From the NCBI GenBank assembly GCA_024734555.1, contig JANPWX010000026.1, positions 3,525,695-3,589,694 on the forward strand: a DNA stretch of 64,000 nt. Reading direction: 5' to 3'. Made by a program: the position numbers and the translations under genes. This DNA is from Trochalopteron elliotii (lineage: Eukaryota; Chordata; Aves; Passeriformes; Leiothrichidae). Shown one piece after another: positions 1 through 12,415 of the stretch (position 1 is the first letter of the stretch; the number at the start of each line of letters is the position of its first letter). The notes below the pieces were generated by a model that saw only the letters and a program-made list of their open reading frames with translations, ran no database searches and had not been told where the DNA came from.

Positions 1-234
1 AGGTGCTCTATTCTGAGATGGTTAAAAGGGGCAAGTTGCTAAAACATGCTCTGTTTTGCCTTTCATCCAACTGGCATCTTCATTTTCTATAGAAAGGAAG
101 TGTGACTGATTTACTCTCTGTATTTGACAGTGCTAATCCCCAAGTTAACTCACTCTGACAAAACTACCTTAGATCATCTTGGTGGCATTTTTCAGTGAAA
201 TGCAAAAATGATTTCAAGAAAAAAAATCTGGGTG

Positions 235-283
235 TACACACACACATGTATATGCATATACAATACGTATCTATATATATAAA
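235..283. repeat. CA/TA alternating purine-pyrimidine tract
   Basis: A short (CA)n run is followed by TATATGCATATA and a (TA)n run, interrupted. An ordinary degenerate microsatellite. Confidence 0.8.
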
Positions 284-758
284 GTTATTGATTATTCCTG
301 AGTTCTTTTTGGTTCTGTTCCAGGGTTAGGTAATATTCCTCCTTGCTAGTTTTATTATTTTTTTTAAAGAAACATCACCCAAAAACATTGTTGAAGGAGT
401 TTATTTGACATTAATTTCCTTCTCTTTTGGTTTGACACAGAATTTTTGGAAAAAGGTTAGACCAGATTTTTTGACATACTGAAAAACTGTGGTTTTGCCT
501 AATTAACAAAATCCCTGTATATATTGAACTGTTTTCATGTCATTCTAGTTAATTTAAACAATTTGAAAGACATTCTGACAGATGGGATGAAAAGTTGTAC
601 TATAAAAGGAAGCCAACGCTCCTTAAAATTAAAAATATAATCTCTGCTATCCCTCCTGGTTATATGCAGTTCAGACAAGTGAATGAAATTCTGAAGTGAA
701 AGATTTGCTCCACATCTTCTACTTCACAGACAGATCAGCAGAAAAATATTCTTCTATC

Positions 759-814
759 ATAGCTTAAATTATGTATCTTTAATCTTTAATAGCTTAAATT
801 ACGTCTCTTTAATC
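759..814. repeat. tandem duplication, 30-base period
   Basis: ATAGCTTAAATTATGTATCT at 759 is repeated as ATAGCTTAAATTACGTCTCT at 789, each followed by TTAATC. The second copy is partial. Confidence 0.85.
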
Positions 815-3800
815 AAGGCACCCCAGGTAATGCAAAGACTTGACACAAGTGTTGTTATACAGCTCTAAATTTTTTTGTTTTCTGTGACAGTACATTATGA
901 AAATACTAATTACATTTATAGAACATCCTGCAGTGCCATCCAAAAAGATGCATCCCTGGAAGGTTAGAATACCATCAGCCAGGGGTTCTGAGCCAACCAG
1001 CTCTACTAAATTGCAAGGAGTGTTAGCAGGAGCAAAAAGTCCCAGCAGTGTGACAGCTGCTTCCCAAGCTGAGCAGTTCTGCATGACACAGCCTGGCACC
1101 CCTAGGATAAATCTTCAGCCTTGTACAAAGGCCAGACTTATTCCATCTGAAGTTAACATCATCTGAAGATTTGAATCATATTTTGTGATTAGGAGATGCG
1201 TAATTGTCTGAATTTGAGAATGAAATACAAACACCCAGTGAATTCTCCAGATTCCTGGACTGCAAACCTTGCCAGCTCCATCTTGCTTGGATTCTTATGA
1301 AAATGTATTTTCAGTGACTTTAGCATTTAGAGACAGTACTTACATTTTTAAATTATTGAATCAGCATGACTTTTTGCTATACAAAAGGCTGAATGCATTA
1401 GAAAAATGAGAGAATGTAGTTTATCTCTCTATTTAATGTTATTCTTCCCACTAATATTTTAAAGTATTTTTTAAAACAAAGAATTTTAAGTCAAGTAATT
1501 CAGCAGCCATGACGCTACACTCACGCACTGTATAGGATTACATATATGAACTATTTTTTTTTACCGCTTTCCCTGATTTTAAACTGACTCTTAGCAGCAA
1601 TTGGAAGAACATCCATGGTCTTCACTTCACTGGGGCAAAGCCCAGGATATAATGAAGAAGTTTTGAAAACACATTTAAAGTCTGAGACATGCAACACAAA
1701 GCTTTTCATTGATCTGTATAAACAGGAAACTGAGAACTGCCAACAGTCTTATGACAAATGGAAATCCAAAAATGCCACTGCCAACTAAACAGGAGACAAA
1801 TACGCGACAGTAGACGGTAGAATTCCCTAGTCATGGGATTAGATATTACTGTGAGTAGAAAATCAGTCTATCTGGTTTCAGCAGAAAAAGAATTAGTTTT
1901 GAAAAATTCCCAACTTGGAGGAAAAAAAGCATATTATCAAAGAAAGTCTACTTGTGATGTCTGGTATGTTTTCCTTATTTCAGCATTAATAAACCCCAGA
2001 ATCAGGAAAATAAGCAGTGTCCTCTCTTTCCTTCTCTCTATCATTGCTTTGATTACATCATTTATCTTACCCTATGTAATGGCATATGTCATTAAAATGG
2101 ATCAGAGTCCATATCCATTACTTGCCAGCAATTTCCTTTTATGTATGCTTATCAGACCCCTAGTGCACAGAATTGTCCTCCCTACTGAGTAAGGGCCATG
2201 AAACAACCAGACTGCTGTTAGGTATGCTCAAAATAATTTAGTTTTTTATTATGGTTATATATTCTGCCTCCTATTTTCTACATAAAAGATTCATTATTAA
2301 TTGGGGTTTGATAATGTAGCTTCTCCTACAGATCTTTTCTTTCCACAAGAAAATGGGATAGTCTTCTAGGAATATAAACTGAATCAGTCCCATCACCACA
2401 CATCTTATTCTCATGGTCCTTTCCTCTCTCCCACTGTGTCAGTAAAGGAATGACTTTTTGCTTCTTACTGACCACCTCCAGCATTCTGAATAGTTAAAAC
2501 TTTCTCTGAACACTACCCTGACAACTGTGAAATTATTATCTATGTAAAACAATGTTAGGATAATGTTAAACCCATGTCATGCTATACCCCTGCAGGGATT
2601 AGAAAAGATTTCTTTAACAGTCCTGTTCTTCTCTAACTTGGTGGCAAATTTGATTTCCTGTGTGTGGTGGCAGGGGTAGAATTGTAACACTGAGGAGCAA
2701 ATAAAACTAGGACAATTCCACCATATTGTACAATCTACTTTAAATTCAAATTTTTAACACAGCCACAAGCAAGTAACTTAACCAAAGGAAACTCACCTGC
2801 ATTAATTCTTGCAGGTGTTTGAGGGGTTTTATTTATATATTGCAAGAGACAAGAAAACATTAATTTTAAAAAAATCAGCAAGACATAATAGTTGTATGAA
2901 ATTCTTCAGGGGCTTAAAACTTTAGATAAAGTCTCACTCATTTCATTTACGATATAAAGTTGTACAGAAAAATTCTATGTCTAAACCAGACTAATTCAAC
3001 TCTGTAAAAGCTCAGCAATAAAATTTCTTGAATTTGCCATCCGTACATATTCCTGGTTTTAATTGCCATTTTAGTTTTCATTTGAATTCTCTTTTTCTAA
3101 GCACATCAAAAAGATTTTTAAAAGAGCATTTCTGCAAAGCAAAAGTAAAATAAATGAATTAGTCTAACCAGATATAGGAAGCCATAAGCTTCAGAATTCC
3201 ACATTCAATTTCATTTCCAGTTTATTGAAACAGAACTTAATAATTCTTAAATAAATCTGGGGGCTTGTAAATTTCCCCTTTCTTAGATACTTTGAAAGTT
3301 CCTTTATTCACTTTAACTCAGAAAGGCTTTTAAAAACAACTTCATCATTGAAAATAAAAAAGATGGCAAGGATTGGAATTTTTTACCACCTTTTGCCTGT
3401 ATTTATTTGTCTCTGTGTGTAGTAGCCTACAGATTATATCTAGTGCTTTTTATCCCCAGGGAAAGAACTCCAAATTGTTAATTCACGCACATTTCTTCTC
3501 AAGTTTTGCATATTTTTTTGACACATGATTATTCTGTGATAGAGAAAAATCTAAGTCCCTCCTCTATCACTTTTCTATAATTTAAATAATTATCTGAATA
3601 AAGCATTCAAATTATGGCTTTCACCTCTCTCAGTTCAATCATGCTAATTTAGCTACTGGCAGAGAATTTCAAACAAAATTAGTGTCTCGTTCTGAGACAT
3701 GATGTTAATAAAAGATATTAATTACTTCTTAGAAGGCATATTTTTTCTCCAGACCATGAATGTGCCAAGAGAAAATCTCTGCTGTAGTTTTCCCTCTTCT

Positions 3801-3828
3801 CCACAGCACAGAATTTCTCTCACAGTCA

Positions 3829-3900
3829 TACAAAAAAAAAAAAAAAAACCAAACCCCGCCCCCACCTCAAAACCCAAATTTTAAAAAAACCCTCTTTTTT
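3829..3900. repeat. A/C-rich low-complexity tract
   Basis: An 18-base A run leads into AACCCCGCCCCCACC, CAAAACCC and AAAAAAACCC. It is the complement-strand form of the T/G tracts seen elsewhere in the window. Apparent reading frames through it are not genes. Confidence 0.8.
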
Positions 3901-5221
3901 CTCCTCCTCATTGAAAACCTTTCTATCCAATACTTCTGTATCTTCACTGGCCACTCTAGCCATCCCACTTTTTAGAGGTACACTTACTTTGATAGTTCAT
4001 CTTTCTAGCTTTGAAAATACATATCTCTGGTGTCTTATCGAATGTACAATACAGCCTATATTCTATATTATTACCTTTCTATAAGAAAGGAAATCCTTTC
4101 TTGTTCAGTTCCATATATTATACCCTGGTCATAAACCAGACAATTTTGACTAAAATTATAACAGAAAAAGTGCATGCAACAAAAATTAATGAGAGAAAGT
4201 GCTGAATGCATGTCAAAGGTTTTGCATAGGATGAACTGTTCACCATTTAGGAAAAGAGCCTCTCCAGATGTATTTACCTGCTTGTCAGTATGTTTGGGAA
4301 ACAGAACTATTAAGTCCCTAATCTCCATCTCAGGAATAAAGATCATCCCTCTCTTTTATTCTACCACTTGATAAAAAACAAAATCTGTAAGCTTTCAATG
4401 CATTACCAATGTCCTTCTCTAGAATAATGCTTTATAATGGAGAGAAAAAAATCTGGTTTAGATTGATATTGAAATAATTGGCAGTGGAAGACACAAGGTA
4501 ACATTTTTTTAATCGCTGCATTCAGTGGAACACAGACAATAGACTATTTGACTGCAGATGCTGCAGCAATGCAAGATTTATCATGGACTGTCACAATAAA
4601 CCACAATAATAGAAAAATGTAATGTACCATTTAAAATAGTTTGCCTAAGAGATTTACACTAAAAAAAAAGCAGATACATAGTGTTTTCTGCTGCTGAAGA
4701 AAGTTATTAGAAAATTCAAACAGAACACAGAAGTAGCAGATGCTAAAAACCCAAGAATCTCTCATTTTCCCTTCACTGTTCCCCAGCATTAAAGCGTGAC
4801 CTGTGGTCCTCTTGTTTGCCTGGGCACCATTAAATCTCTGCATCTCCCTTATTTCTACTCCTTCTAAACAAAACAGGCACTGGACTATATAGAAGCTTCC
4901 ATTTTGCTGCCTTTATTTGTGTCAGTTTTAACCTTTCTTCACAGTCCACTGCTGTACCTCTGTCTAAATGCAGCAAAAGCTGATGGTTTTTCTCCATTAC
5001 CTTTGCCTAATGTAATATTCTGTACTTAGACTGAGTATGAATTCAAAGTGCAAGTGATAAATGTGTTAGCATTTCATCAGGTTTGTGTATTAATTCTAGA
5101 CATAACTTGGACTTCCCCTGGAGTGAGAACTGACTGCCCTCTGGCTGTGCCAGGACACTGCAATTGTTGGTGCACATGCAATCCTTGCAATGGAGCTTGG
5201 TGCAGGTAGCAGCAGCCTCAC

Positions 5222-5385
5222 TTCTTGTGCGGCATCCACAACTTCTCTGGGCAGCCTAGTCCAGTGCCTCACCACCCTCAGAGCAAAGAATTTCTTCCTC
5301 AAATCTGATCTACACCCACCATCCTTCAGTTTAAACCCATCCCCCCCTGGCTTATAATTACATGCCTTGGTATACCTGCAGGTTT
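5222..5385 (-). mobile_element. CR1 LINE fragment (RT C-terminus / 3' region)
   Basis: The minus strand encodes [14 protein letters not shown] and RLPREVVDA, the conserved C-terminal end of CR1 ORF2 (consensus RKKFF-MRVVRHWNRLPREVVEA). The + strand reads GCATCCACAACTTCTCTGGG and GTGCCTCACCACCCTCAGAG, which are diagnostic of CR1. The fragment is 5'-truncated and its edges are diverged. Confidence 0.9.
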
Positions 5386-8300
5386 GTGTCTAGTACTGTG
5401 TTCCTTAAAAACTGATTATTGCCTTGACTTCTGCCCTTCAGAACAATCTTCATTTCTCTATTATACTCAGCTTTCTTCATAGTTTTTTCCAGACTAGGAA
5501 TATTAAGTCCTGAAACTAACACTGGGCCTTCCTGCACTGAATAGTAAAATGAGTTAAAAGCAATGGGAAGAAGTCATACCATTGTACTTTATCCTGACAA
5601 CAACATCATTGAGGCAAAAAAAACCATCCAGAGTGCTTCTCTAGTTCAAGTGATGTATATTTGCTCTTCAGGTTAGTTTTAATTTAAATTTTCTACGTTA
5701 ATTGTAATTTTTATTCCTTTTAATTTCCTAAATTCTTGTTAAACAGTCACTTGTAAAAAAGAAAGGATGCCCTGCATGTTTAATCACTACATAGAGGTAA
5801 AGGCTTGTGCATGTGTCTGCATGCAAGAAAACAGATTCAGACACTGAGAGGAAAGCAGAAGCAAACTTCACTGTTAGCAATTTGGTAGAAAGTTGAGATT
5901 TTATTAAGCTCAACTCAAATATTATTTTAGAGGGAACATAATACACAGACTTAACTTATATGATGAGTGAGAAATAATTTTTAAGCAGCTGAATTTTTGC
6001 TAGGATTTTTTTATTTACAGGGCACCTCAGATGCATGCATAGGAGCACTCAACACAGAAAGTATGAGAGAACTATCTAGTGAAAGAACATCAGCCATTAA
6101 TTAACCCAAGCATCACAAAACTGGTAAATGCACAGAGAAGGAATTCAGCAGCCTTAGGTAACCCCTGGGGAGAAGTGGAGCCAACACCTTAACACGTACT
6201 GGGGAAAACAGTACTTTAAAGTAAGCAATTAGTGATGAGTGAACTATGTGTCAGATGTGTCAGTGGTGAAAATACAAGCCTGTGAGATGAACACAAGATC
6301 TCATAGCCCATAAAATGCAATGCTCTTTTAAAACAAATCAAATTCTATCCTAGACAGAATGCTAAACAAAAGTGGGCGCTCCAAATTGAAAGTAACAAGT
6401 ACATTTCAGTATTAGAAAATCTATTTTTAATCTTCTTTCTGACCACATTTTGTATACACACTAAAAGCTAGTGCAGAGGAATGGAAAAAAAATCCAAATT
6501 CTTTAGACCAACAGCAGTAATGTAATTAAAAACAACCATGAATTGCCCCCAGGAACAGGCTGGGGAAGCTGCTAACTATCCTAATTTCTAAGTTGCTAGT
6601 GTCTCCAACAGAACTGATACCAAAATTTAAAGGTTTACTTAGTCCTTTTAGATGTCTTGGCTTTCAGACTTTTTTGCCTTGGAAGCCACTCTTTTTATCC
6701 ATCTGCCCAAACACGGTACTGTGTTTTGATTATTTCTTTTTGGTTTTCACTCCCATTCCTGTGTCTGAAATCTCCATGTACTGCAGAACTCTCAGAAGCT
6801 TTTCATTCTAAATTCATGTTCAGAATATTGTTCTACACTTCTCACAGAAGCACCTTTCTATTCTACAGAGCAAATTCCAAATGGGAGGCAATATGAGTAA
6901 CTTTTGGATGCATCCTTACTGCCAGCACTCTGAGCTTTACCACAGAAGTTAAGCAACCAAAAAATTCAGTCTTTCATCCCAGGCATTTAGAAATACTAAA
7001 TGTAGGTGCTAAGGACCAAATCAGTTGAACCCACACCCTGATCCCAGTTGTAACATGTTAATATGGATTAACTCCATTGTTATGGATTTGCTCCATGGAT
7101 TGTACAGATTTTCCCTATTAGCATAAGTGAGACAGTATATTCACAAGAACTTTTTCTTTTCATATATTCATTTCCATTTCCATTCTTGGCCAGATGAAAT
7201 GATAGCTCTGAAATCAGCCTGTCACTTATATAATTTGAAAACCTACTTACTATAGAGCTTGAAACCATACTCCTCCTACACACATGCACTCCTAGTTAAA
7301 TTAACCTTCAAGTCAATGAATATTTAATCTTTACATTATTTTCAGCATCTCATCTCTCCACAGTAAGTGTTTACTGAGTAACAGCATAGTTGATGTGGTG
7401 CTAAATTCTTCGAGGCACAAGAGATGAAGTAAAAAGGGCTACAGATCAACTAACTACTCCTGAATACAGAAAGCCCAAGTCCAAAGATAAAAAGACTTTG
7501 TCAGCTGTTGAAATGTAGGCAAAAGGTAAGGACAGACAAACTCAGGAAAGATATAAAACGTTCTTTCCTACCTGGACAGCAGCCCTAAAAGTGGGCTATT
7601 AAGGAAATTAAAGCACTGGAGGCCACTATGATACATTACAAACAGATCGATAGCCCAAAATGCCACGTGTATCTTCTTTCCAACATTTTCAATAGCTAAA
7701 CACTGACCTTTATCAAGAGGTACAGAGCTGTGAAAAATAATCTGATTCATTTTGTCTAATGCTATAAACCTAAGAGCAACAAAAACAAAAGTCAAGCCAA
7801 TAGATATTACTTGGGTTTTAAATAAGCTAAAGACTTTCTTTAAAAAACAGACAAACAAAGCAAAGCAAAATCAAACCCAACCCAAACAAAAGAAAAAAAA
7901 TTATCTCTGCCTAGAAAAAAAATCTGCATTAAAATTCCTGTTCCAGCAATCTCAAAGAATTCTACAGAAATCTATTGGTCAGATAAAAATTCACTTGTAC
8001 AGTGAATCCACTTCCTCACATCCAGGTTAAAATTTTGGTAAGAGCATATTCTAGTCCTTAGACTTAGTTCATGTTCCTTTGAGCTTCTGTGAAGTTCAAA
8101 TTATTTATTTGTGTCAGGCAGAGAAGCGGTTTGATGCTGTGTCATTTCTCTGCTGAATGCCCTACTCATCACTTGGTTACATGGCTTTGGGGTTCTCTCT
8201 TCCTCCATGGCCTCCAAATGGAGTTGGCCCCAAAATTTCAAAAAGTAAGATTTTTTTCCATTATGAAATGGATATTTTCTAAATTATCTGACTGCAGCTG

Positions 8301-11300
8301 TAAGTTATAGCCTTGAATACCATAAGCAAACTCCTAGATTATATATAAACTGGTGTTTCCACTAATTTGATGTAAAAATGTTTAAGGGAGAATAAAACCA
8401 CAAATAACTATAACAGGGAGCAACAGGATGTTCCTGCATTACTGTGATTAGTTGTGTCATGTTAATTTCCCTATTGAAAGTATTCACTGTGTTTCTTTAG
8501 AAGATTATGAACTGCAGTATGCAAATAAGGAAAAAAGGAGTACCTCTGTTTCCATCTGATACCAACATCTCACTTACAAATTCATGAATCCCTAAGAAAA
8601 GCAAGTCTTGCAAATAAATGGTGTATTTAAAGGATTTCTAAAAGGATTTAGAAAAGATATTTTATTTAGGCATATTCCAGCTAGGGTTTGTGTTTATTTT
8701 TATGTCTGCTAAGGGAGGAGAGTTATTTATATTTTCTTTTGAATCTATTATTTATGTATTAGCTCTCCGTGACATGAATAGCATCTCAGGGAAGGGCTGA
8801 TCCTGGGTCTAAAGAAGATATTAGTCTAAAGCTAAATATCCATGTGTGTAGAAATCTGATTGTTGGGATTTATAGTCATAGCATCTTTCCTTACTAAATG
8901 TTTTCTGTGAGGCCGCAATTCCATGTTATTGCACAGGACAGCAAGAGAAATCCTCTAAAGTAGAGAAATCAACAGAGAGCAACTGTGAAAAACAGCAGCA
9001 ATCATACCAAAATTGGTGGTTGGATAAAGCCAGACTATTTTTCTGTGTTTCCACATGCAACCTAAGACTGAAATTCAGATTCATTACTTCTAGGTTTACA
9101 GAAACAAAGCAGAGAGTATGTATTTTTAAAAAAGATTGCAGTTTGCTTTCTATTGAATTCTTATATTTTTCACCAGAGATGTACACTGCCTACCCACGAG
9201 GTTATACTATATGTTGGAGAGGGTATTCCCTGATGTTACAGCTTACATAAAAGGAAAATGTTCTCGCTTTCCATTCTCCTTTTAGCTATCCAGGGCAGAC
9301 ACATTTTGTATGGTATCAAGCAAGAATACTGAAAGCATGATAGAAGCAGTGGCTTCTGACTTTCAAGAGAAAATTATTCCAGTCAGGAAAACCAGCACCC
9401 AGCACTAACTGTAAAAGATTGTAGTAAGAAAGTGAGACTCAACATCATCTTAAGACACAATATGTTCCTTCCAGTGGGAAAATGAAAAGCTATCATTTTA
9501 CATTGAATTCCCTAAATAACCTTGCTGATGGGTTTTTTTCAGGTTGTTTTGTTTTTTGGGTTTTTTTAAGTGGGATTTCAGTCCTACATGCCAAAGGACA
9601 TGGGCTGCTGATTAAAGTTGTTTGATCATACACCAGCAGACTGAAGGCCTCCTAATGCCTAATGCTTAAACTGCTCCCTCACTTTCTCAAATGCATGTCC
9701 TTCATTATTTTGACTTCATCTGTAGCTTTGTGTAATAAAAAACAAAGTCATTTGTCTGGTATGTATTTATATCACTCTGATACCAGTCTTCTGTTTTCAT
9801 AAATGGATTTTCAGTGTGTCATTTCTGTGTATGTTACCCTATTGCACATTCCCAAGTTACCCCAAAATAATTATGATGACATGCTCATCCTAATATAGAG
9901 CTGAAAATGCATTCCTAATGTGGAGCTGCTTTTCAATGTATTTTCTGTGGAACAACTTTCTTTGAAAACAGTAATACAGCAAAGTATTTGGCTGGTACTT
10001 CATTAATGCTATGTACAGTGTCTGTCCACAAGAAAAATTCATGTCAGAATAATTAACAATACATGTCGCGACTCATTAGAATCAGCACATGAAACTATTG
10101 CTGCTAGCAACACAAGTGACACACACAAGTCAGCTAGTGGCAAAGACATGCCACTTCTTCTAATCACAGGAGGGAGGGACATGATATCTCCTCTGATCAA
10201 AAAGTACTTTCTCCATTTAAATTTAGTACTCATGTTGATTAAACGGTTTTCCACTTTAATCTTTTTCAATCAGATAAAAAGACTTTGTACCATGTACATG
10301 AGGCAGTACCTATAACTCACAATAAACTGCTGCTGAACAGAATGCAGAATACAGGAAGAAATTATGTTTGAAAACCAGAAAGGTTTGTAATAAACTACAT
10401 CATGAAATAGTATCATACATTTATCATAAATAATAAAAGCAGCATGAACATGTGATATCTTTTTATTAAATGGTATTTTCTTTAGAGTGTTACTGAAGGC
10501 AGAGAAAAACTACCACTTTCTTGAGGAGGAAAAGTAAGATAAAAATAAAAAGGTAAATGTAGCTTCCTCTAAAAATGTCATAATATTATGTGCAAGAAAG
10601 CATGCTTATAACTTTTCTACGTAGCTTATGGTTTCTGTACATTCACAGTTCCTGTGATTGTATGAACAGTCAGACTGCATCTAACTGGTTATTTAGCCTC
10701 ACATGTCTGTATAGGAGCAGGAGAGATTTTTGCACGCATAGTTCTGTTGCACAAATATTAGCCTGTCTTTCTTGCTGTGAAGGACTGAGGTCATGTCTAC
10801 AACAGAAAGTTCTGGCAGAACTTTGAGCTGATTACAACTTGTACACATTGCACTGGAAGGACAGATGCATACTTGCTGAACTGCCTTTGCCAGTGCCAAA
10901 TAGTGTCCATTTAAAGGTCCATTTTGGAAAAAAGCACGAGGTATACACTTTGTATTGACCCTAACCACTCTGCCAAGCCCAGTTCCTCAGGGACATCCTG
11001 AAGCGTGTTCTGAGATGTCAACAAGAAGTTCAGGTTCAAATTCTTTTAATTCCCTTTTTTCTAGCCCACCATGTTTTTCCCATTCTTTGGCATTCACATT
11101 TCTGTTGTAGATTTCCATGATACCTTTTCATGTTTCTGTTCCGTTGCTCAACCAGAAATAGGGCCTCAGAGACATAAATGGCATAGGAAAGCTTGGTCAC
11201 ATACAGAACCTCCCAGAGGCTCTACTCCCAAGGTAACCAGTGGAGCTGTGCTGAACACAAGGTGGAGTAGCTGATGATGGCAGTGCATGAAAAGGCCAAG

Positions 11301-12232
11301 ATATCCTAAACATCTGATGCTCAGCATGGCACAATAGAGCAGGAAGCTAGTGTTAAAGAATGTGCCATGTTATACTGCACAAACCCAGGAAAATCACCAG
11401 TGATCCCAAATTTCATGGAGGCTGAAATGTCCCCTGGCACAGAGACACTGGTGACAGCAGATGGAGGTTGTTCATTTTGCAGTCCTCAGGCCAGATGTTG
11501 ATTCACTTGGGGCAAGAAAGGCCAGGAAGTGTACAGTGAATGTAAACCTCCCACAGCACTGCTTCATGGGCTCAATCTGCTCTGGCATAGCACAGGATCC
11601 TCACAGCCATATGGAGGCACAGCCTTCCTCTTCTTTCATATCCAAACTTTGGCTCTGTCTGTCCAAGACAGTTACTAAAGGCTGAGATTGGGGTGGATAA
11701 GCCCAGCATGGAAACAGACAGTCAGGTGTGCCAGGACTGTGCCAACAGGAACAACAGGACACTTGAAATAATTTTGGAAGAGGCGAAAGTGTGCTGCATA
11801 ACCCAGCCTAGCTCACCACATTGTGCCTCTGAGCACATAGAAACAGTAGAACAGATATGCTGGCCCAGACAAAAGGTCTAACTAAACTCATGCTTTTCTG
11901 ACAGTGGTCAGCAACAGATGCTGAGAGAAGAGTAGAGCAAGGCAGGCAAGTGCTGGTACTTTCCAGAACATCCTCCCAGCCTCAGTCACAGGTTTTCACA
12001 TTGTATTTCATGTATTTCATATATTCATCTTTGATTAATTGCTTTTCCAGTTATTTGTACTGTGGTAAGAAGTTCTGCAAATTTTGGGCAAGTTTCCAGG
12101 GAACTAAATTAATGAGTTTGCTTTTAAGAGTTAAATAATTCAATCTGATGCTCATTGTATTTTATACCAGATGAAACAGCAAGGAGTTGCTCAGTATTTC
12201 TTGCTCCATGACCATGTGGGACCTCATTGTCT
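5386..12232. other. intergenic DNA
   Basis: No gene or recognised repeat apart from the A/C tract at 7.85 kb. From about 11050 to 11900 the sequence is less AT-rich and depleted of simple repeats, with two short frames (11461-11685 and 11693-11881) that match no family I know. Confidence 0.65.
7845..7902. repeat. A/C-rich low-complexity tract
   Basis: Repeated AAACA, AAAGC and AACCC units (ACAAACAAAGCAAAGCAAAA, CAAACCCAACCCAAACAAAA). Confidence 0.7.
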
Positions 12233-12415
12233 CAGAATCATAGAGTCATAGAGTTGTTTAGGTTGTAAAACATCATGGCCAACATCATGGCCTCTAAAAT
12301 CATCATGGCCAACCATTAATCCAGGACAACCATATTCACTTGTCCCCAAGTGCCCCATCCACAGGCCTTTTGAACACTTCCAGATGATTATTCCACCACC
12401 TCCTTGCTCAGTTTT
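12233..12415 (-). mobile_element. CR1 LINE 3' end
   Basis: Begins CAGAATCATAGAGTCATAGA, the complement of the CR1 terminal ATTCTATG octamers, followed by GTTTAGGTTG and later GTCCCCAAGTGCCCCATCCA and GAACACTTCCAGATGA. It contains a small internal duplication of ACATCATGGCC. Confidence 0.88.

Larger units (their letters stand above)
1..5221. other. AT-rich intergenic DNA
   Basis: No gene recognised. It contains the small tandem repeats listed separately and A/T-rich unique sequence. The 119-codon frame at 1833-2192 has a hydrophobic middle (LSFLLSIIALITSFILPYVM) but no match that I recognise. Confidence 0.7.

Noticed and set aside
1833..2192. Plus-strand frame of 119 codons with a hydrophobic segment
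   Set aside because: The hydrophobic residues reflect T-rich DNA. There is no recognisable family, no splice structure and no CpG promoter.
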